DNA from: a virus
IMG/VR virus record: IMGVR_UViG_3300043539_002606
Span: 19,607 to 83,606 of that record
Strand: one strand, 5' to 3'
DNA length: 64,000 nt
Under the pieces are notes generated by a model. That model had not been told where the DNA came from and made no database searches. It worked only from the letters and a program-made list of their open reading frames with translations. The first letter of the stretch is position 1, and each line of letters opens with the position of its first letter. Position numbers and translations under genes: made by a program. Below, piece by piece: positions 33,101 to 42,144 of the stretch.

Positions 33101-33625
33101 TACTGATTCAACACCAGGAAAACTAGGAAATGTCCATGTATTAGCGCCAAATTTAATTTTTGAATTTTGAATTTCTAAATTAACATTGTTGGCAATCTTA
33201 AAAATTCCACCAGCTGTTTCATAATCAAGAATTAGGGTGTTAAATGTTGAAGCAGTTGGAAAACTAAAACTAAATCCATAGTCTGATGCATTTGCTAGCA
33301 AATTAATGCCATTTGCTCCAATAAAATTTATATTGCCGTCAACAGCATATGTTGAATTGAACTGTTTAGCCGCATTATTTGTTTGAATAAGGCCATTGGC
33401 TAGATTTAAGTTACCGCTGATTGTAACATTTGAATTAAAAATACTAGCATTGTCAAATGTTTTTACTCCAATAATTGTTTGATCATTTTGACGATCAACA
33501 TATTCATCATTAACTGCGAAATTTGTAGTTTTCAACTCAGTAACAATATCATTGAATCGATCAATCCACACTTTAAAATTATCGCTATATGCGATAGGCT
33601 CAATACTGTATAGTATAGTACTCAT
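30176..33625 (-). CDS. Giant fibre/baseplate protein with collar domain and RCC1-like repeats
   Basis: The 1149-residue protein has an N-terminal attachment region (NFKVWIDRFNDIVTELKTTN, TIIGVKTFDNASIFNSNVTI), a phage collar-like segment (MMPVGTIIEV ... FYGWLILNGGTIT, about 210-255), and then a long region with repeated units resembling RCC1 beta-propeller blades: VYGYGTNARGDIA, YYLSTGLNNTGQFGRGDL, EVWCTGVNRKGAFGNL, RLYCCGLNSNGRLAVGQ, VLYFAGNRASGCA and LYVGGININYILG. Blades are irregularly spaced by 50-120 residues. It is likely a short-tail-fibre-like adhesin whose propeller binds the host surface. Confidence 0.7.
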   Translation of the reverse strand: MSTILYSIEPIAYSDNFKVWIDRFNDIVTELKTTNFAVNDEYVDRQNDQTIIGVKTFDNASIFNSNVTISGNLNLANGLIQTNNAAKQFNSTYAVDGNINFIGANGINLLANASDYGFSFSFPTASTFNTLILDYETAGGIFKIANNVNLEIQNSKIKFGANTWTFPSFPGVESVLTYDTGTSAIVWKSATSLVEDLTSEIASSVALINTNEMMPVGTIIEVDTTKAQQWSGSLAGGNIPDEDFYGWLILNGGTITATDANSVFVELVDLLVPGQTGFPRSATLLPNSTTGSPATVKLIKYLPDAVSSFSLAKGNGISFFEANGTTPKNTASLKNGITHIALNADSTVFQFTGGQLQLKTNIPRYNSGRLTTATPAANTDAVNKEYVDTRILSGGVEGSCFDLMESSDGLGYSDAKNSFSIVDKSGAGRAWRTVATSTLSSGSIDADVTLNSIGPFGSNLGKVTQLQRTFATPDQFFFVDQDDVVYGYGTNARGDIAATSRGISEFSSYYDGFFPTNPYNSSVQISQLLPAFLPIKEKWSANAVLLDSVTGISGSNDSYSNITLKTKDGYDNSYNNVNSATSGLVSYFNGTIPYTRGYYLSTGLNNTGQFGRGDLVSTSAATGPLVWGPTVDSPGRNLWYNFALTETQKQTIKTPGELTTLLNSSSSEQIRKRFNWFKPNAITAGGLATSAPDALSAWRTQTGLTTEAFNDYSWYIKKVVRTYDAHYVIVGKPGNESDNEVWCTGVNRKGAFGNLRANSLSLSDFAPMLTAESDAVINPQPSNIAGTFRVLGTTTPTATGTVFERSNLAAHNLLDFDTLTYGTTNYYVILGNAAGANRATQFRLFSSFNGARLAFIGSSQTTDDVLLSNSATNGIAAANLRRSRLRGIVDISVSRGTGADTSGDGIILRKALTFDTLPAGLLDSVPEQNILTDRLYCCGLNSNGRLAVGQDNLTNPNLPTITAFSGSAPGTNNKIVKIQTCNFSAVSFALASNGVLYFAGNRASGCANSGSAATGNISIWTSFNLPNVHDFFVIDDASRTRIFVIVETAPSSGIFELYVGGININYILGTSVSLGVATPKYAKVIFPENAKNIVNIAGAMDQTYILCKDEGEDIGRVYVAGKEVSRSYFPVSTQLKTIPQFKKIDRDIL

Positions 33626-33632
33626 ATATTGT

Positions 33633-33640
33633 TATTTATG
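33633..33640 (-). promoter_or_regulatory. Late promoter (CATAAATA) of the RCC1-like fibre gene
   Basis: CATAAATA ends seven bases before the ATG at 33625 and contains the stop of the upstream 68-aa gene. Confidence 0.65.
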
Positions 33641-33842
33641 CTAGCAAAGTTTGTATTTTTTTCTCTAATTCATGGACACGCATCTCAAGATTATCAATTC
33701 TTTCTAATAGTTTTTTCTCGTGAGCAGCTCTCTTTTTACGGGCTAATGCCGCGGCATATGCTTCATTATCAACATTAATTACTGCTCCAGATCGCGGGTC
33801 TTTTGCAAGACCCGCATTACCTTGAACTTTAACTAAACTCAT
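33636..33842 (-). CDS. Small conserved coiled-coil protein of marine T4-like phages
   Basis: The 68-residue protein has the N-terminal signature MSLVKVQGNAGLAKDPRSGA + VINVDN, well known next to the baseplate genes of T4-like cyanophages, followed by a basic segment ARKKRAAHEKK and a C-terminal coiled coil LLERIDNLEMRVHELEKKIQ. It overlaps the DUF4815 gene by four bases. It is probably a minor virion or assembly protein. Exact function is not known. Confidence 0.75.
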   Translation of the reverse strand: MSLVKVQGNAGLAKDPRSGAVINVDNEAYAAALARKKRAAHEKKLLERIDNLEMRVHELEKKIQTLLA

Positions 33843-36800
33843 AGTGTTGCAATAGCTCTAAAGTTTCTAATTGTTGGAACGTCAATATAATCTTTTCCTC
33901 TAAATTCGATCTTAACTGCAAATTGTTTGAAATCAACTGGAGGATTAACATTGAATTTTACTTCGCTATATTTTGCACGATCGCTATTAACTGGTATAAT
34001 TTTTGGCGATGCTGGTGTTAATTCAATCCAATCTGTTTCAACTGAAACGGGCAAAGCAATACTATTTGAATCAACATCAACTTTTCCACTTGTTCCAGAT
34101 GCTGGCACTAAATCATAGGGAGTTGCGGTATTAATTGCTGTTTTTTCGGCATAGTAATAACGCCAAACACCGTCAACCTGTTGAATATCAATTATGATTG
34201 CAACTACATCTTGTGTGTTATTAGCAACTAATCTCCAACCAACATCAACACCACTGAATCGAACTCCTGAATTTGGAGATTTTCTTGTGAAATATTTGTT
34301 ATCAATAGCATTGCTATTCTCATCAAAGAATTGACCATAGACTTTAACATTTGATGTTGTTGTTGGCAAATTAATATCAATAATAACATCAAGCTGATCA
34401 GCTGGGTCTGCAAGATATACTGGTTTTGAAAAATATCGGCTAGTAGCACCAGACTCTCTTATCGCATATTCTCTTGTTTCAAGACTAAGTGATTCGAGAT
34501 CAATAACAGGACTAATACGATTATCTGTTGTTGTTAAACGTGTAGACAATCTAACATCAGCTGTTGTATCAGTACCAATTGCAAAATTGCTATTAACGAG
34601 ATCTTCAATAGGCTCTCCAGATTCAACACTATATGTTCTAGCATTAGCACCAGTATCAAGTTCAAGAATATTGGAAATTTGTGTTTTTCCACTAAGTTCA
34701 ATAAACTTCTGATTGAGATTAAATGCACCAATTCGATATTGAGGACGTTTGCCTGCAAATGTTGCGCTTCTTACAATAGTTCCAGTTGTTTGATTAGTTT
34801 GAGTGACAGTAATTACTGGATCACTTGTATAACCAGTTCCGGGCTCAGTAATATTAAATCCAACAATAGCAGTATTAATGCTATTAAAGACTGGACTAAC
34901 AACTGCATTTCTACCACCAGCTGGAGCTGCAGTAACACTAACAGTTACTACAGCAGATGTTTCCCAACCAATGTTTTCAAAAGGTGCACCGATGACATCA
35001 TTAAACGAGGATATATCAACTCTATGTAAACCACTGCCAATAACAGGATTAACTGCCAGTGTTCCACTTGTCGCGTTAAAGTTAGCACGATTAATCTTGA
35101 ATTTAAGATCTCTGTTTTGTGATGCTGACCATGTTGTTTTATTTGCGCTAGTGAAAAATACACCAACTGCAGGCTGTTCAGAAATAATATCTCCAGCATT
35201 TGTAATATCAGGTGCACCTAAATCTGCGATATATGCTTTATAACCATATGAACCGCTAAATGCAACAACTGCATATTCAACATTTGGCTCAAGATAGATT
35301 GGATTATCAAACTCAAATCGAGTCATAGCACTTGAATCATCGCTAACAACAATTTCACTATTTTTCAAACTCGTCTCACTGCCTGGCACAATGAAATCAG
35401 TTGGATAGCCATTAGCCACTGTCACAAGATATACCTGTACTTGAGCACTGCCAACTGGTGGTTTTTGTGCAAACGCAAGTTCTATGCTGCTTGCGAATAT
35501 ACCGCTATCATCTTGAATTCTGAATGTTTGGGCAATCGGATCGTTTTTGCGTACACAAATTCTATTGCGTTTAACCTCTTGACGTTTTACACGTGGAACT
35601 TGTGTTGAAATTACAGTTTCAGCACTATCAATATCAAGACCATTTGATATAAAGCGCGCTTCAGCAAAACTATCCTCTTCATCGTTAATATTGCGAGGAC
35701 TGTTTGTTAAACGAAGTAATTTTTCTCCAGTTGAGAATTTAAAGTTCGCATCATTTGGTATGATAAACATAGCAACAATATTGCCATCATCATCACTCTT
35801 CAATTCGAGCTGTGGAGTTGTGGAATATTTAGCTAAGAGTTCTGCTTGTGATTTACCTTCATCTGCTGTCAGATTATAGGTCGCAGGATCAAATGCATCA
35901 GGCAATAGTTTTACAAATTGTGTAACATCTTTACCATCAAAAAATGCATAGAACTGAGTATTTGGTTTTACACCTGCAACATCAACGAGAACAGGTCGTG
36001 TTCTCATATATGTTGAGATCTTTACATCTTTGACATAATCACCTAAACTCTGTTCAACATCTTCAAATGCAAGATCAGTTTGTATGCCGCTTGCTACTTG
36101 GTTTTGAATAGTAATTCTCTTTTTCTTTTTGCCGAAAAGGCCGCCGAAAAGTCCACCAAATTTATTAGAAAATTTACCAATATCAACACCTGTTGCTCCA
36201 TTAGCTTCTAAGAACTTAAGAGCAGCTTTTTTGTTTTTAACTTTCTTAGAAACCTTTGATGTTGTTACCCATGAATTCCATTGTGTGCCAGTAAAACCAG
36301 CTTCATTTGCAAAATCTCGCAATACACTATCAAATCCGTCATAGAGTTCAACAGTTGTTTGAGCTTGTTCTGATTTTTCAGACCAGGTATCAACTTCTGG
36401 AGTCAGATTCATAATACCAACATCAGCGCTCTGCTCATGTGGTTGTAGATCAATAAATTGACTTGCTGATAACTGTGTCAAATAATCAACATCTGTTTCA
36501 GTATATGATAAAAATGCTTTATTATTTTTAATAGTAATTCCATTGCTTATCGCATTTGGATTAAATGGTATGCTATATCCAGTATGATATGGATAGAGTA
36601 TGCCTCGTGCACTATCGATCGAACATAGAAACTCTGGCTGAGAACTATCGCTAACATCTAGATTTCTAAAGCCATCAGTGATAAATCCATTTTTGAATTT
36701 TTCACCATCTGTTCCAAAAATACTACGATCATTTGCATCTCTTTCTAATAGAGATAGACTTGTGTAATATTCAATAGCACCAATGCGTTTTTCAATATTT

Positions 36801-39337
36801 CCAATATCGCTCATAGTATAGCGACGATTTTCAATAAATCGTACGTCAACATCAGTTGCATTTGCAGTAAATTGTGGCACATAGAGTGCATATATTGCCA
36901 TGCCATCATCTGGAATATTTGGCAATTTTGGCTCAAGGTCAGATTGACCGTTGATAACAACCAAACTATTGTCGCTATTTACACAGATCAAGTCAAGTCT
37001 TGGCAAGTAGAAATCGATATCGGCTGTGATAGCGCTATATGGATCAAGACTCAAACGAAGTGATCCAGGAAATGTTCTGCAATCAACAGCGTCACTTAAA
37101 GCAATATCACCATATGTTGGAATTTCATCAAGTGGCGCTTGTGTTAAAGTTGTGATATTTCCGACCTTATAGCTATTAACTGTATAATAATTGGTACCAG
37201 TTGTTATAAAGTCCCAGTGAGTTACTTCTATGTCATCTGATGTTGATGCATTGCCGATTCTTCTAACTTTAGCATTAACATAGCTATTATCGCGTTGACC
37301 ATCATCGACTAAAATCCAGTTATTAGTATCAGTAACGCTAATAGCATGATATACATTATTAAGACTATAAATGTCTCCTTCGACTGCAGTTAAACCCACT
37401 AGTTCAGTTGTTTTTAACTTTGTACCAAGACTTGATTCAATATCTCCAGTTTCAGTTACAATAACAGAAATTACAGTACCAATTGTTTGATTCGCATCAA
37501 AGATAATACTAATTGCTCCGTTACTAGCTGGAATAATATAATATCCTGATGTTATGATTTGTTCATTTTTTGCAACAATGACATTATTGCGACTTGCATC
37601 CAATGATCTTAGACTAGATGTAGGTTCAAACGTGACAACGTTATTAGCCGATGTTAGTGTTTGTGTTAAAGATAGACGACGACTGACAACTAAATTCTTT
37701 ACATCAGTAATAGCTTGATTGGAAAATTCAAAGATTGAATCATTATTGTTAATGTCATTTAGTGCTATGCCATTTAGTTTTTCAACAACAAAATTAAATA
37801 TTCCAAAATTATTAATATCAGCTCCTAATATTTCAACAACATCGCTAAAGCGCTTACCACTATTAAGAACAATACTATGAAGATATACTCGTGCGCGAAT
37901 TTGACCAGTTGCTTCTTCTCCTTCTGGCTCGATGCCTAATATTTTTGTAGTACCAATAACTTGATCATAAAGATCTAAAAGATTATAGCTAATACTATCA
38001 TTTTCAAAACTAGGCAAACCGCTGCCGCTTAGACCTGCAGTATAACCAACAACATAGTTTCCATATATTGCAGTTGTTGCTGCATTATATGTTGTTCTTT
38101 GACCCTTTCTTTCAAATGTCAAATCAGTATATGTTTTTGTTGCTTTAGGAATAACTAAATTAGTAGGAGCAAGGGTCTCAACTCTTTTTCCTTTAACATA
38201 AGCAACTCCAGGAGAAAGCTTTGCTGCAAAATATTTAGATGCATCTGTTGAAGATATGCCTGTAAAATCAAGTACATCATTAGAAGAGGTATAGAGTGCG
38301 TTATAATCTGAACCAAATAATTCTTTTAGTTCAAGTTCGAAATTCTTTACAGTATAATTCCCAGATTCCTCGTAAGTTCTACGTGCAAGAGTATCTTCAA
38401 GAGTAGCGCCACTTTGATCAATGCCGTTATATTGAATATAAATTTCGTTTGATCTAATATCAGCTAGCTTAACTGCATTTGCCGCGATGCTTAATTCCGC
38501 TGCTGTTAAAAGTTTTAAGGTTAAAACAATTTGATAACGATCTGCACCAGATTCTAAAAAGTTACTTGTATCAAATGCATTGTCGTTTAGAGTAGAATCA
38601 TCATATGATTCACCTCCATTTGAGGAAACATATCGTTCTTCAACTAAGAAATAAGCAAATCCATTGAAATTATCACTATCTGTATCGAGAGGTCTTGCTG
38701 CATATTGTCTTTGCGCAGCAACCATGCTGCCTCTTACAAAATAAATGCCAGCATCTGCTGTTAAGCCAATTGCTTTTTTATAATCAATTGGAGTTAGTGT
38801 ATATGAGTCAGTAATAACATCACCATATAATAGTGTTAAAGCTTCGCTTGTTGAAATAACATTTTCAATTGGAGTGCCTTCCGTATTTTTATAATAGATG
38901 CGATGAGTTGCACCTGGAGAACCTGGCGCAGTTGAATTTGTAACGGACTCAATAGCAGTAACAGTAGCTTTGCTAATAGCAGCAGTAGAATCAGATGTTT
39001 GTCTTGTAATTTTAAGAAGTGTCAAATCCTCTTGAAATTGTGTAAGTAAAGATTCTGTAATTTGAGTATTATCTGTAATAGAAAATTCAATACAACCAAT
39101 AGTAGAATCGAGTGTAACTTGTCCACCAACAACCTGGCTATTAGGTTTAAATAGTCCAGATCCAAGACGATCGATTTGCGCTTGCAATATGCTCTGTGCT
39201 TGGTTAAGTTCGCGTGTTTGAACATTAACACCTGGCTTAAAAAGAACTCGTAGATAATTCTTATCAAGATGTGAGCCATCAGCATATTGAACGTTTAAAT
39301 CGTCAAAATATGTGTCAGTTTTGGTAGTGATTGCCAT
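33839..39337 (-). CDS. Giant DUF4815-type baseplate/tail protein
   Basis: The 1832-residue protein begins with the DUF4815 signature: TDTYFDDLNVQYADGSHLDK, NYLRVLFKPGVNVQTRELNQ, AQSILQAQIDRLGSGLFKPN. The middle contains mixed beta modules. Residues about 1040-1070 include FGGLFGGLFGKKKKRITIQN, a glycine/lysine patch. Later parts contain RRICVRKNDPIAQTFRIQDD-like sequence (NRICVRKNDPIAQTF) that is typical of fibre-connecting proteins. In marine T4-like phages this protein takes the place of T4 gp9/gp10 at the baseplate periphery and links fibres. It is the longest gene in the window. Confidence 0.85.
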   Translation of the reverse strand: MAITTKTDTYFDDLNVQYADGSHLDKNYLRVLFKPGVNVQTRELNQAQSILQAQIDRLGSGLFKPNSQVVGGQVTLDSTIGCIEFSITDNTQITESLLTQFQEDLTLLKITRQTSDSTAAISKATVTAIESVTNSTAPGSPGATHRIYYKNTEGTPIENVISTSEALTLLYGDVITDSYTLTPIDYKKAIGLTADAGIYFVRGSMVAAQRQYAARPLDTDSDNFNGFAYFLVEERYVSSNGGESYDDSTLNDNAFDTSNFLESGADRYQIVLTLKLLTAAELSIAANAVKLADIRSNEIYIQYNGIDQSGATLEDTLARRTYEESGNYTVKNFELELKELFGSDYNALYTSSNDVLDFTGISSTDASKYFAAKLSPGVAYVKGKRVETLAPTNLVIPKATKTYTDLTFERKGQRTTYNAATTAIYGNYVVGYTAGLSGSGLPSFENDSISYNLLDLYDQVIGTTKILGIEPEGEEATGQIRARVYLHSIVLNSGKRFSDVVEILGADINNFGIFNFVVEKLNGIALNDINNNDSIFEFSNQAITDVKNLVVSRRLSLTQTLTSANNVVTFEPTSSLRSLDASRNNVIVAKNEQIITSGYYIIPASNGAISIIFDANQTIGTVISVIVTETGDIESSLGTKLKTTELVGLTAVEGDIYSLNNVYHAISVTDTNNWILVDDGQRDNSYVNAKVRRIGNASTSDDIEVTHWDFITTGTNYYTVNSYKVGNITTLTQAPLDEIPTYGDIALSDAVDCRTFPGSLRLSLDPYSAITADIDFYLPRLDLICVNSDNSLVVINGQSDLEPKLPNIPDDGMAIYALYVPQFTANATDVDVRFIENRRYTMSDIGNIEKRIGAIEYYTSLSLLERDANDRSIFGTDGEKFKNGFITDGFRNLDVSDSSQPEFLCSIDSARGILYPYHTGYSIPFNPNAISNGITIKNNKAFLSYTETDVDYLTQLSASQFIDLQPHEQSADVGIMNLTPEVDTWSEKSEQAQTTVELYDGFDSVLRDFANEAGFTGTQWNSWVTTSKVSKKVKNKKAALKFLEANGATGVDIGKFSNKFGGLFGGLFGKKKKRITIQNQVASGIQTDLAFEDVEQSLGDYVKDVKISTYMRTRPVLVDVAGVKPNTQFYAFFDGKDVTQFVKLLPDAFDPATYNLTADEGKSQAELLAKYSTTPQLELKSDDDGNIVAMFIIPNDANFKFSTGEKLLRLTNSPRNINDEEDSFAEARFISNGLDIDSAETVISTQVPRVKRQEVKRNRICVRKNDPIAQTFRIQDDSGIFASSIELAFAQKPPVGSAQVQVYLVTVANGYPTDFIVPGSETSLKNSEIVVSDDSSAMTRFEFDNPIYLEPNVEYAVVAFSGSYGYKAYIADLGAPDITNAGDIISEQPAVGVFFTSANKTTWSASQNRDLKFKINRANFNATSGTLAVNPVIGSGLHRVDISSFNDVIGAPFENIGWETSAVVTVSVTAAPAGGRNAVVSPVFNSINTAIVGFNITEPGTGYTSDPVITVTQTNQTTGTIVRSATFAGKRPQYRIGAFNLNQKFIELSGKTQISNILELDTGANARTYSVESGEPIEDLVNSNFAIGTDTTADVRLSTRLTTTDNRISPVIDLESLSLETREYAIRESGATSRYFSKPVYLADPADQLDVIIDINLPTTTSNVKVYGQFFDENSNAIDNKYFTRKSPNSGVRFSGVDVGWRLVANNTQDVVAIIIDIQQVDGVWRYYYAEKTAINTATPYDLVPASGTSGKVDVDSNSIALPVSVETDWIELTPASPKIIPVNSDRAKYSEVKFNVNPPVDFKQFAVKIEFRGKDYIDVPTIRNFRAIATL

Positions 39338-40809
39338 TATAGTTGAATTATGATTTTGATTTCTTCGTTTTGACCTTGTTCGCGAGTAACCGCACCTCTA
39401 TTATCTATAAAGAGAATTTCACCAGTAGCTGTATTAAATAGATTGCTACTATCGTTTAGATCATATTGGTTTGAGGCGAGAGTTATATTAGAAGTTATAT
39501 TAATATATGATGGAGCAACAAGAGTTAATGATGCAGTATCGTCAATATTAAATAAACCAGCTTGAATACTATTACGATAATAATAATGCCATACACCATC
39601 TTTAAATTCAACAGCACTAATTGTCGCAATATCGTATGTGCCTTGTTGAATTTTCCAATCAGCATCAACATCAAAACCATCAACAGTTAATCTAACATTG
39701 GCTGGTTTTCCATTTCCAGTTGTAGAAAATGATTTATGAATACGATCATATGTTGCATCGATCATGCTGCTATTATTATTTCTCTTTGGATTTTTAATAA
39801 TTGAGATTTGTCGATACGTAGTTCCACTTGGTACGAATTGTGCATTAATAGTATCAGCTCCAACACCAACATACCAACTTGGCAATGTTGTTTGAATATT
39901 ATTCTCATAGCCATTACTTGGTGCAACAATTGGAACAATACGCGTTGATGTATAACCTGCTGTTGTTATTCTTGCAGTAACATTTGAAAAGAGTTTATAT
40001 GTTGTACCACTGGTAATATCAGCATTTAGAGTTACTTTGACAATTTTTCCATTTACTATTTTAAGTAAAGCTGGAACGTCGGATAATGTTGTTTTAACAC
40101 CATTTTTTAAACCTTTGATTTCTATTGTAACAGCAACAGAATCGGCATTTGTTAAACTAACACCTCCATTAATAACATGAAAGCCATGAATAAGTCCTTC
40201 AGATACTGCTGAAGAAATAGTTTGTTCAAAATCATATGCAACAAATGCTCCGTTATTTACTGCAGTAGCTGTTGGCGAATAACGACCCATATAAAGCCAA
40301 GTATAACCATCTTGCGAATAAGAATAAAGACCCGGAACTGCAGCAGTAGGTGAACCAATACGCCCGTAGCTATAACTTGCTACCGTTGCAGCATGAGTTT
40401 TAGCTACGCATAAAAACACGTGATCGCCTGTTCCACCACCAACTGTGTCTAGTCGTGATATCACAAAGCATGGAAATTCACTAGAGCTAGCATAAAAACA
40501 TGTAGGATCATATGGGTTATAAACTTTATAACTACGATCTGCTTGAATTATGTGTTTTGGCAACATTGTAGAAATGCTACTGCCCAATACTTTAAATAAG
40601 GCAGAAATATTATTTCTTACTTCAGTTGCGTCTCCTGGTGTGCCAGCTGGAAATGGACTAGATGGAACCGTTTGATCAGGGTTTAATTCTGACCAAGCAT
40701 CTTGTTTACCAATGCTAATATAATAATTGTTATTAGCATTATTCTTAATATCATCAAATAGTCTTTTTCTAGAATTGATTCTAAATTGTTCTGTTATAAT
40801 CGCTGCCAT
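39337..40809 (-). CDS. 8: Baseplate wedge protein gp8
   Basis: The 490-residue protein matches the T4 gp8 pattern: IITEQFRINSRKRLFDDIKN (compare 'IVTSKFRTEKMLNFYNSI'), YYISIGKQDAWSELNPDQTV, a central GYTWLYMGRYSP, YRQISIIKNPKRNN and the C-terminal EEIKIIIQL. T4 gp8 is 334 aa. The extra length is in the C-terminal half, with PANVRLTVDGFDVDADWKIQ repeated in style from the neighbouring DUF4815 protein. It forms part of the baseplate wedge with gp6 and gp7. Confidence 0.85.
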   Translation of the reverse strand: MAAIITEQFRINSRKRLFDDIKNNANNNYYISIGKQDAWSELNPDQTVPSSPFPAGTPGDATEVRNNISALFKVLGSSISTMLPKHIIQADRSYKVYNPYDPTCFYASSSEFPCFVISRLDTVGGGTGDHVFLCVAKTHAATVASYSYGRIGSPTAAVPGLYSYSQDGYTWLYMGRYSPTATAVNNGAFVAYDFEQTISSAVSEGLIHGFHVINGGVSLTNADSVAVTIEIKGLKNGVKTTLSDVPALLKIVNGKIVKVTLNADITSGTTYKLFSNVTARITTAGYTSTRIVPIVAPSNGYENNIQTTLPSWYVGVGADTINAQFVPSGTTYRQISIIKNPKRNNNSSMIDATYDRIHKSFSTTGNGKPANVRLTVDGFDVDADWKIQQGTYDIATISAVEFKDGVWHYYYRNSIQAGLFNIDDTASLTLVAPSYINITSNITLASNQYDLNDSSNLFNTATGEILFIDNRGAVTREQGQNEEIKIIIQL

Positions 40810-40818
40810 GGTTATTTG

Positions 40819-40826
40819 TATTTATA
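40819..40826 (-). promoter_or_regulatory. Late promoter (TATAAATA) of gp8
   Basis: Perfect TATAAATA ending nine bases before the ATG at 40809. The predicted leader is about four bases. Confidence 0.75.
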
Positions 40827-40836
40827 TTGATTTGTT

Positions 40837-42144
40837 TTAAAAAATAATTGCTCCTTCATCGCTAATAGCAGAAGCTTCATTATCGTTGTTATAGTTTTGT
40901 GATGTTCCGAGCTGATCATAACCTGAATTATAATTGCCATCAAATACAAAATATGAATTTAGACTATTGAATTGTGGGCCAGAACCTGTTATTGGTGGAT
41001 TTGCAATTGCATCTGATAATGTCAAATCTCCATATTCAGCAAGACTTGCGCTATCAATTGTTTTATCATAACCGTTCCAACCTTCTCTAAAGATTGACAG
41101 CGGTGTATTTTGATTTGTATTAGTTATGCCATATGTTGTATAAAATGCTCTAAGAGCTTCATCAAAAACATATGAGCCATTATTACTTCTAATTGGTCTT
41201 AGATTTCTAATAAAATGATAACCACCATCAGGCAGCAATGATAGGATTGTAATAAAGTCGTAGATATATGCTGCACTTTGATTTGTCGGCGTATGCTTGC
41301 CTCTAGCAGATTCCCAGTTAATACTACGCCAACAGTTATCATCAACTATAGGATCTATTTTATCAAGATTTAAATCCAATTCAATGAAATAATAATAATC
41401 TTCGCCGTTTTCGAAATAATAATAGTCATTATCTGGACCAGCATAAGCATTATCTCTAGATATATTTGGAGTTTCTGACCAATCAATATTCAAACAACCA
41501 ATATTTGTCCAATCATTATTATTCGCAAGCTCAAGTACAATTGTTGCAAAAAACTTTAAACCAGCTGGGTGAATGTATTTTGCATATTCTAGACCCCATT
41601 CACTTTTATCCAATTGGGTATAAATGACATATGAATAGTTTTGCCAGCGTTGATTATCATTTAAACGATAAACGTCAGATGTCTTTGATCGGTTAATATC
41701 ACTTGTTGTAAACAAAAAGTTTTTAGGATAAAACAGACTAACGATTTCATTGAAAAACAATCGAAAGAAACTAAAGATACTCTCTTCACTGCCACGATTT
41801 GTATAATAGTTTGCAATAATCTTGTAAAGACGCACTCGGTCAATAGATTGACTTGGCGGTATATAAGAGCCAATAAGTCTTTCAATAGCATCAAGATAAC
41901 GATCATCTGTCGTCATATCAATGTCATGATTTCGAGTAATATTGCTTATCTCAAAACTTGCTCCGCTTGAATTATTGTCAACTCCAGTATATTTCTTATT
42001 AAGAAATCGATAATAAGCTTCAAGCAATTTCACTAATTCACCTGCTTCATTTTCAAAATGATGCGGCAAACTGCTTAAAGCCTTTGCTGGCTCAACAATT
42101 TCAGAATATTCGATACGCGCGTTGGCTGTTACTAATTCACTCAT
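40837..42144 (-). CDS. Baseplate wedge protein in gp7 position
   Basis: The 435-residue protein starts with SLPHHFENEAGELVKLLEAY + YRFLN, then YIPPSQSIDRVRLYKIIANY, YTNRGSEESIFSFFRLFFNE and VSLFYPKNFLFTTSD. This series ('F-x-x-ea--lv-fL-aYY', 'iyrsKGt-es--fFfR-lFn', 'iyyP') is the conserved core of a baseplate protein that lies between gp6 and gp8 in T4-like marine phages. It overlaps gp6 by four bases. It probably replaces the much larger T4 gp7. Confidence 0.75.
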   Translation of the reverse strand: MSELVTANARIEYSEIVEPAKALSSLPHHFENEAGELVKLLEAYYRFLNKKYTGVDNNSSGASFEISNITRNHDIDMTTDDRYLDAIERLIGSYIPPSQSIDRVRLYKIIANYYTNRGSEESIFSFFRLFFNEIVSLFYPKNFLFTTSDINRSKTSDVYRLNDNQRWQNYSYVIYTQLDKSEWGLEYAKYIHPAGLKFFATIVLELANNNDWTNIGCLNIDWSETPNISRDNAYAGPDNDYYYFENGEDYYYFIELDLNLDKIDPIVDDNCWRSINWESARGKHTPTNQSAAYIYDFITILSLLPDGGYHFIRNLRPIRSNNGSYVFDEALRAFYTTYGITNTNQNTPLSIFREGWNGYDKTIDSASLAEYGDLTLSDAIANPPITGSGPQFNSLNSYFVFDGNYNSGYDQLGTSQNYNNDNEASAISDEGAIIF

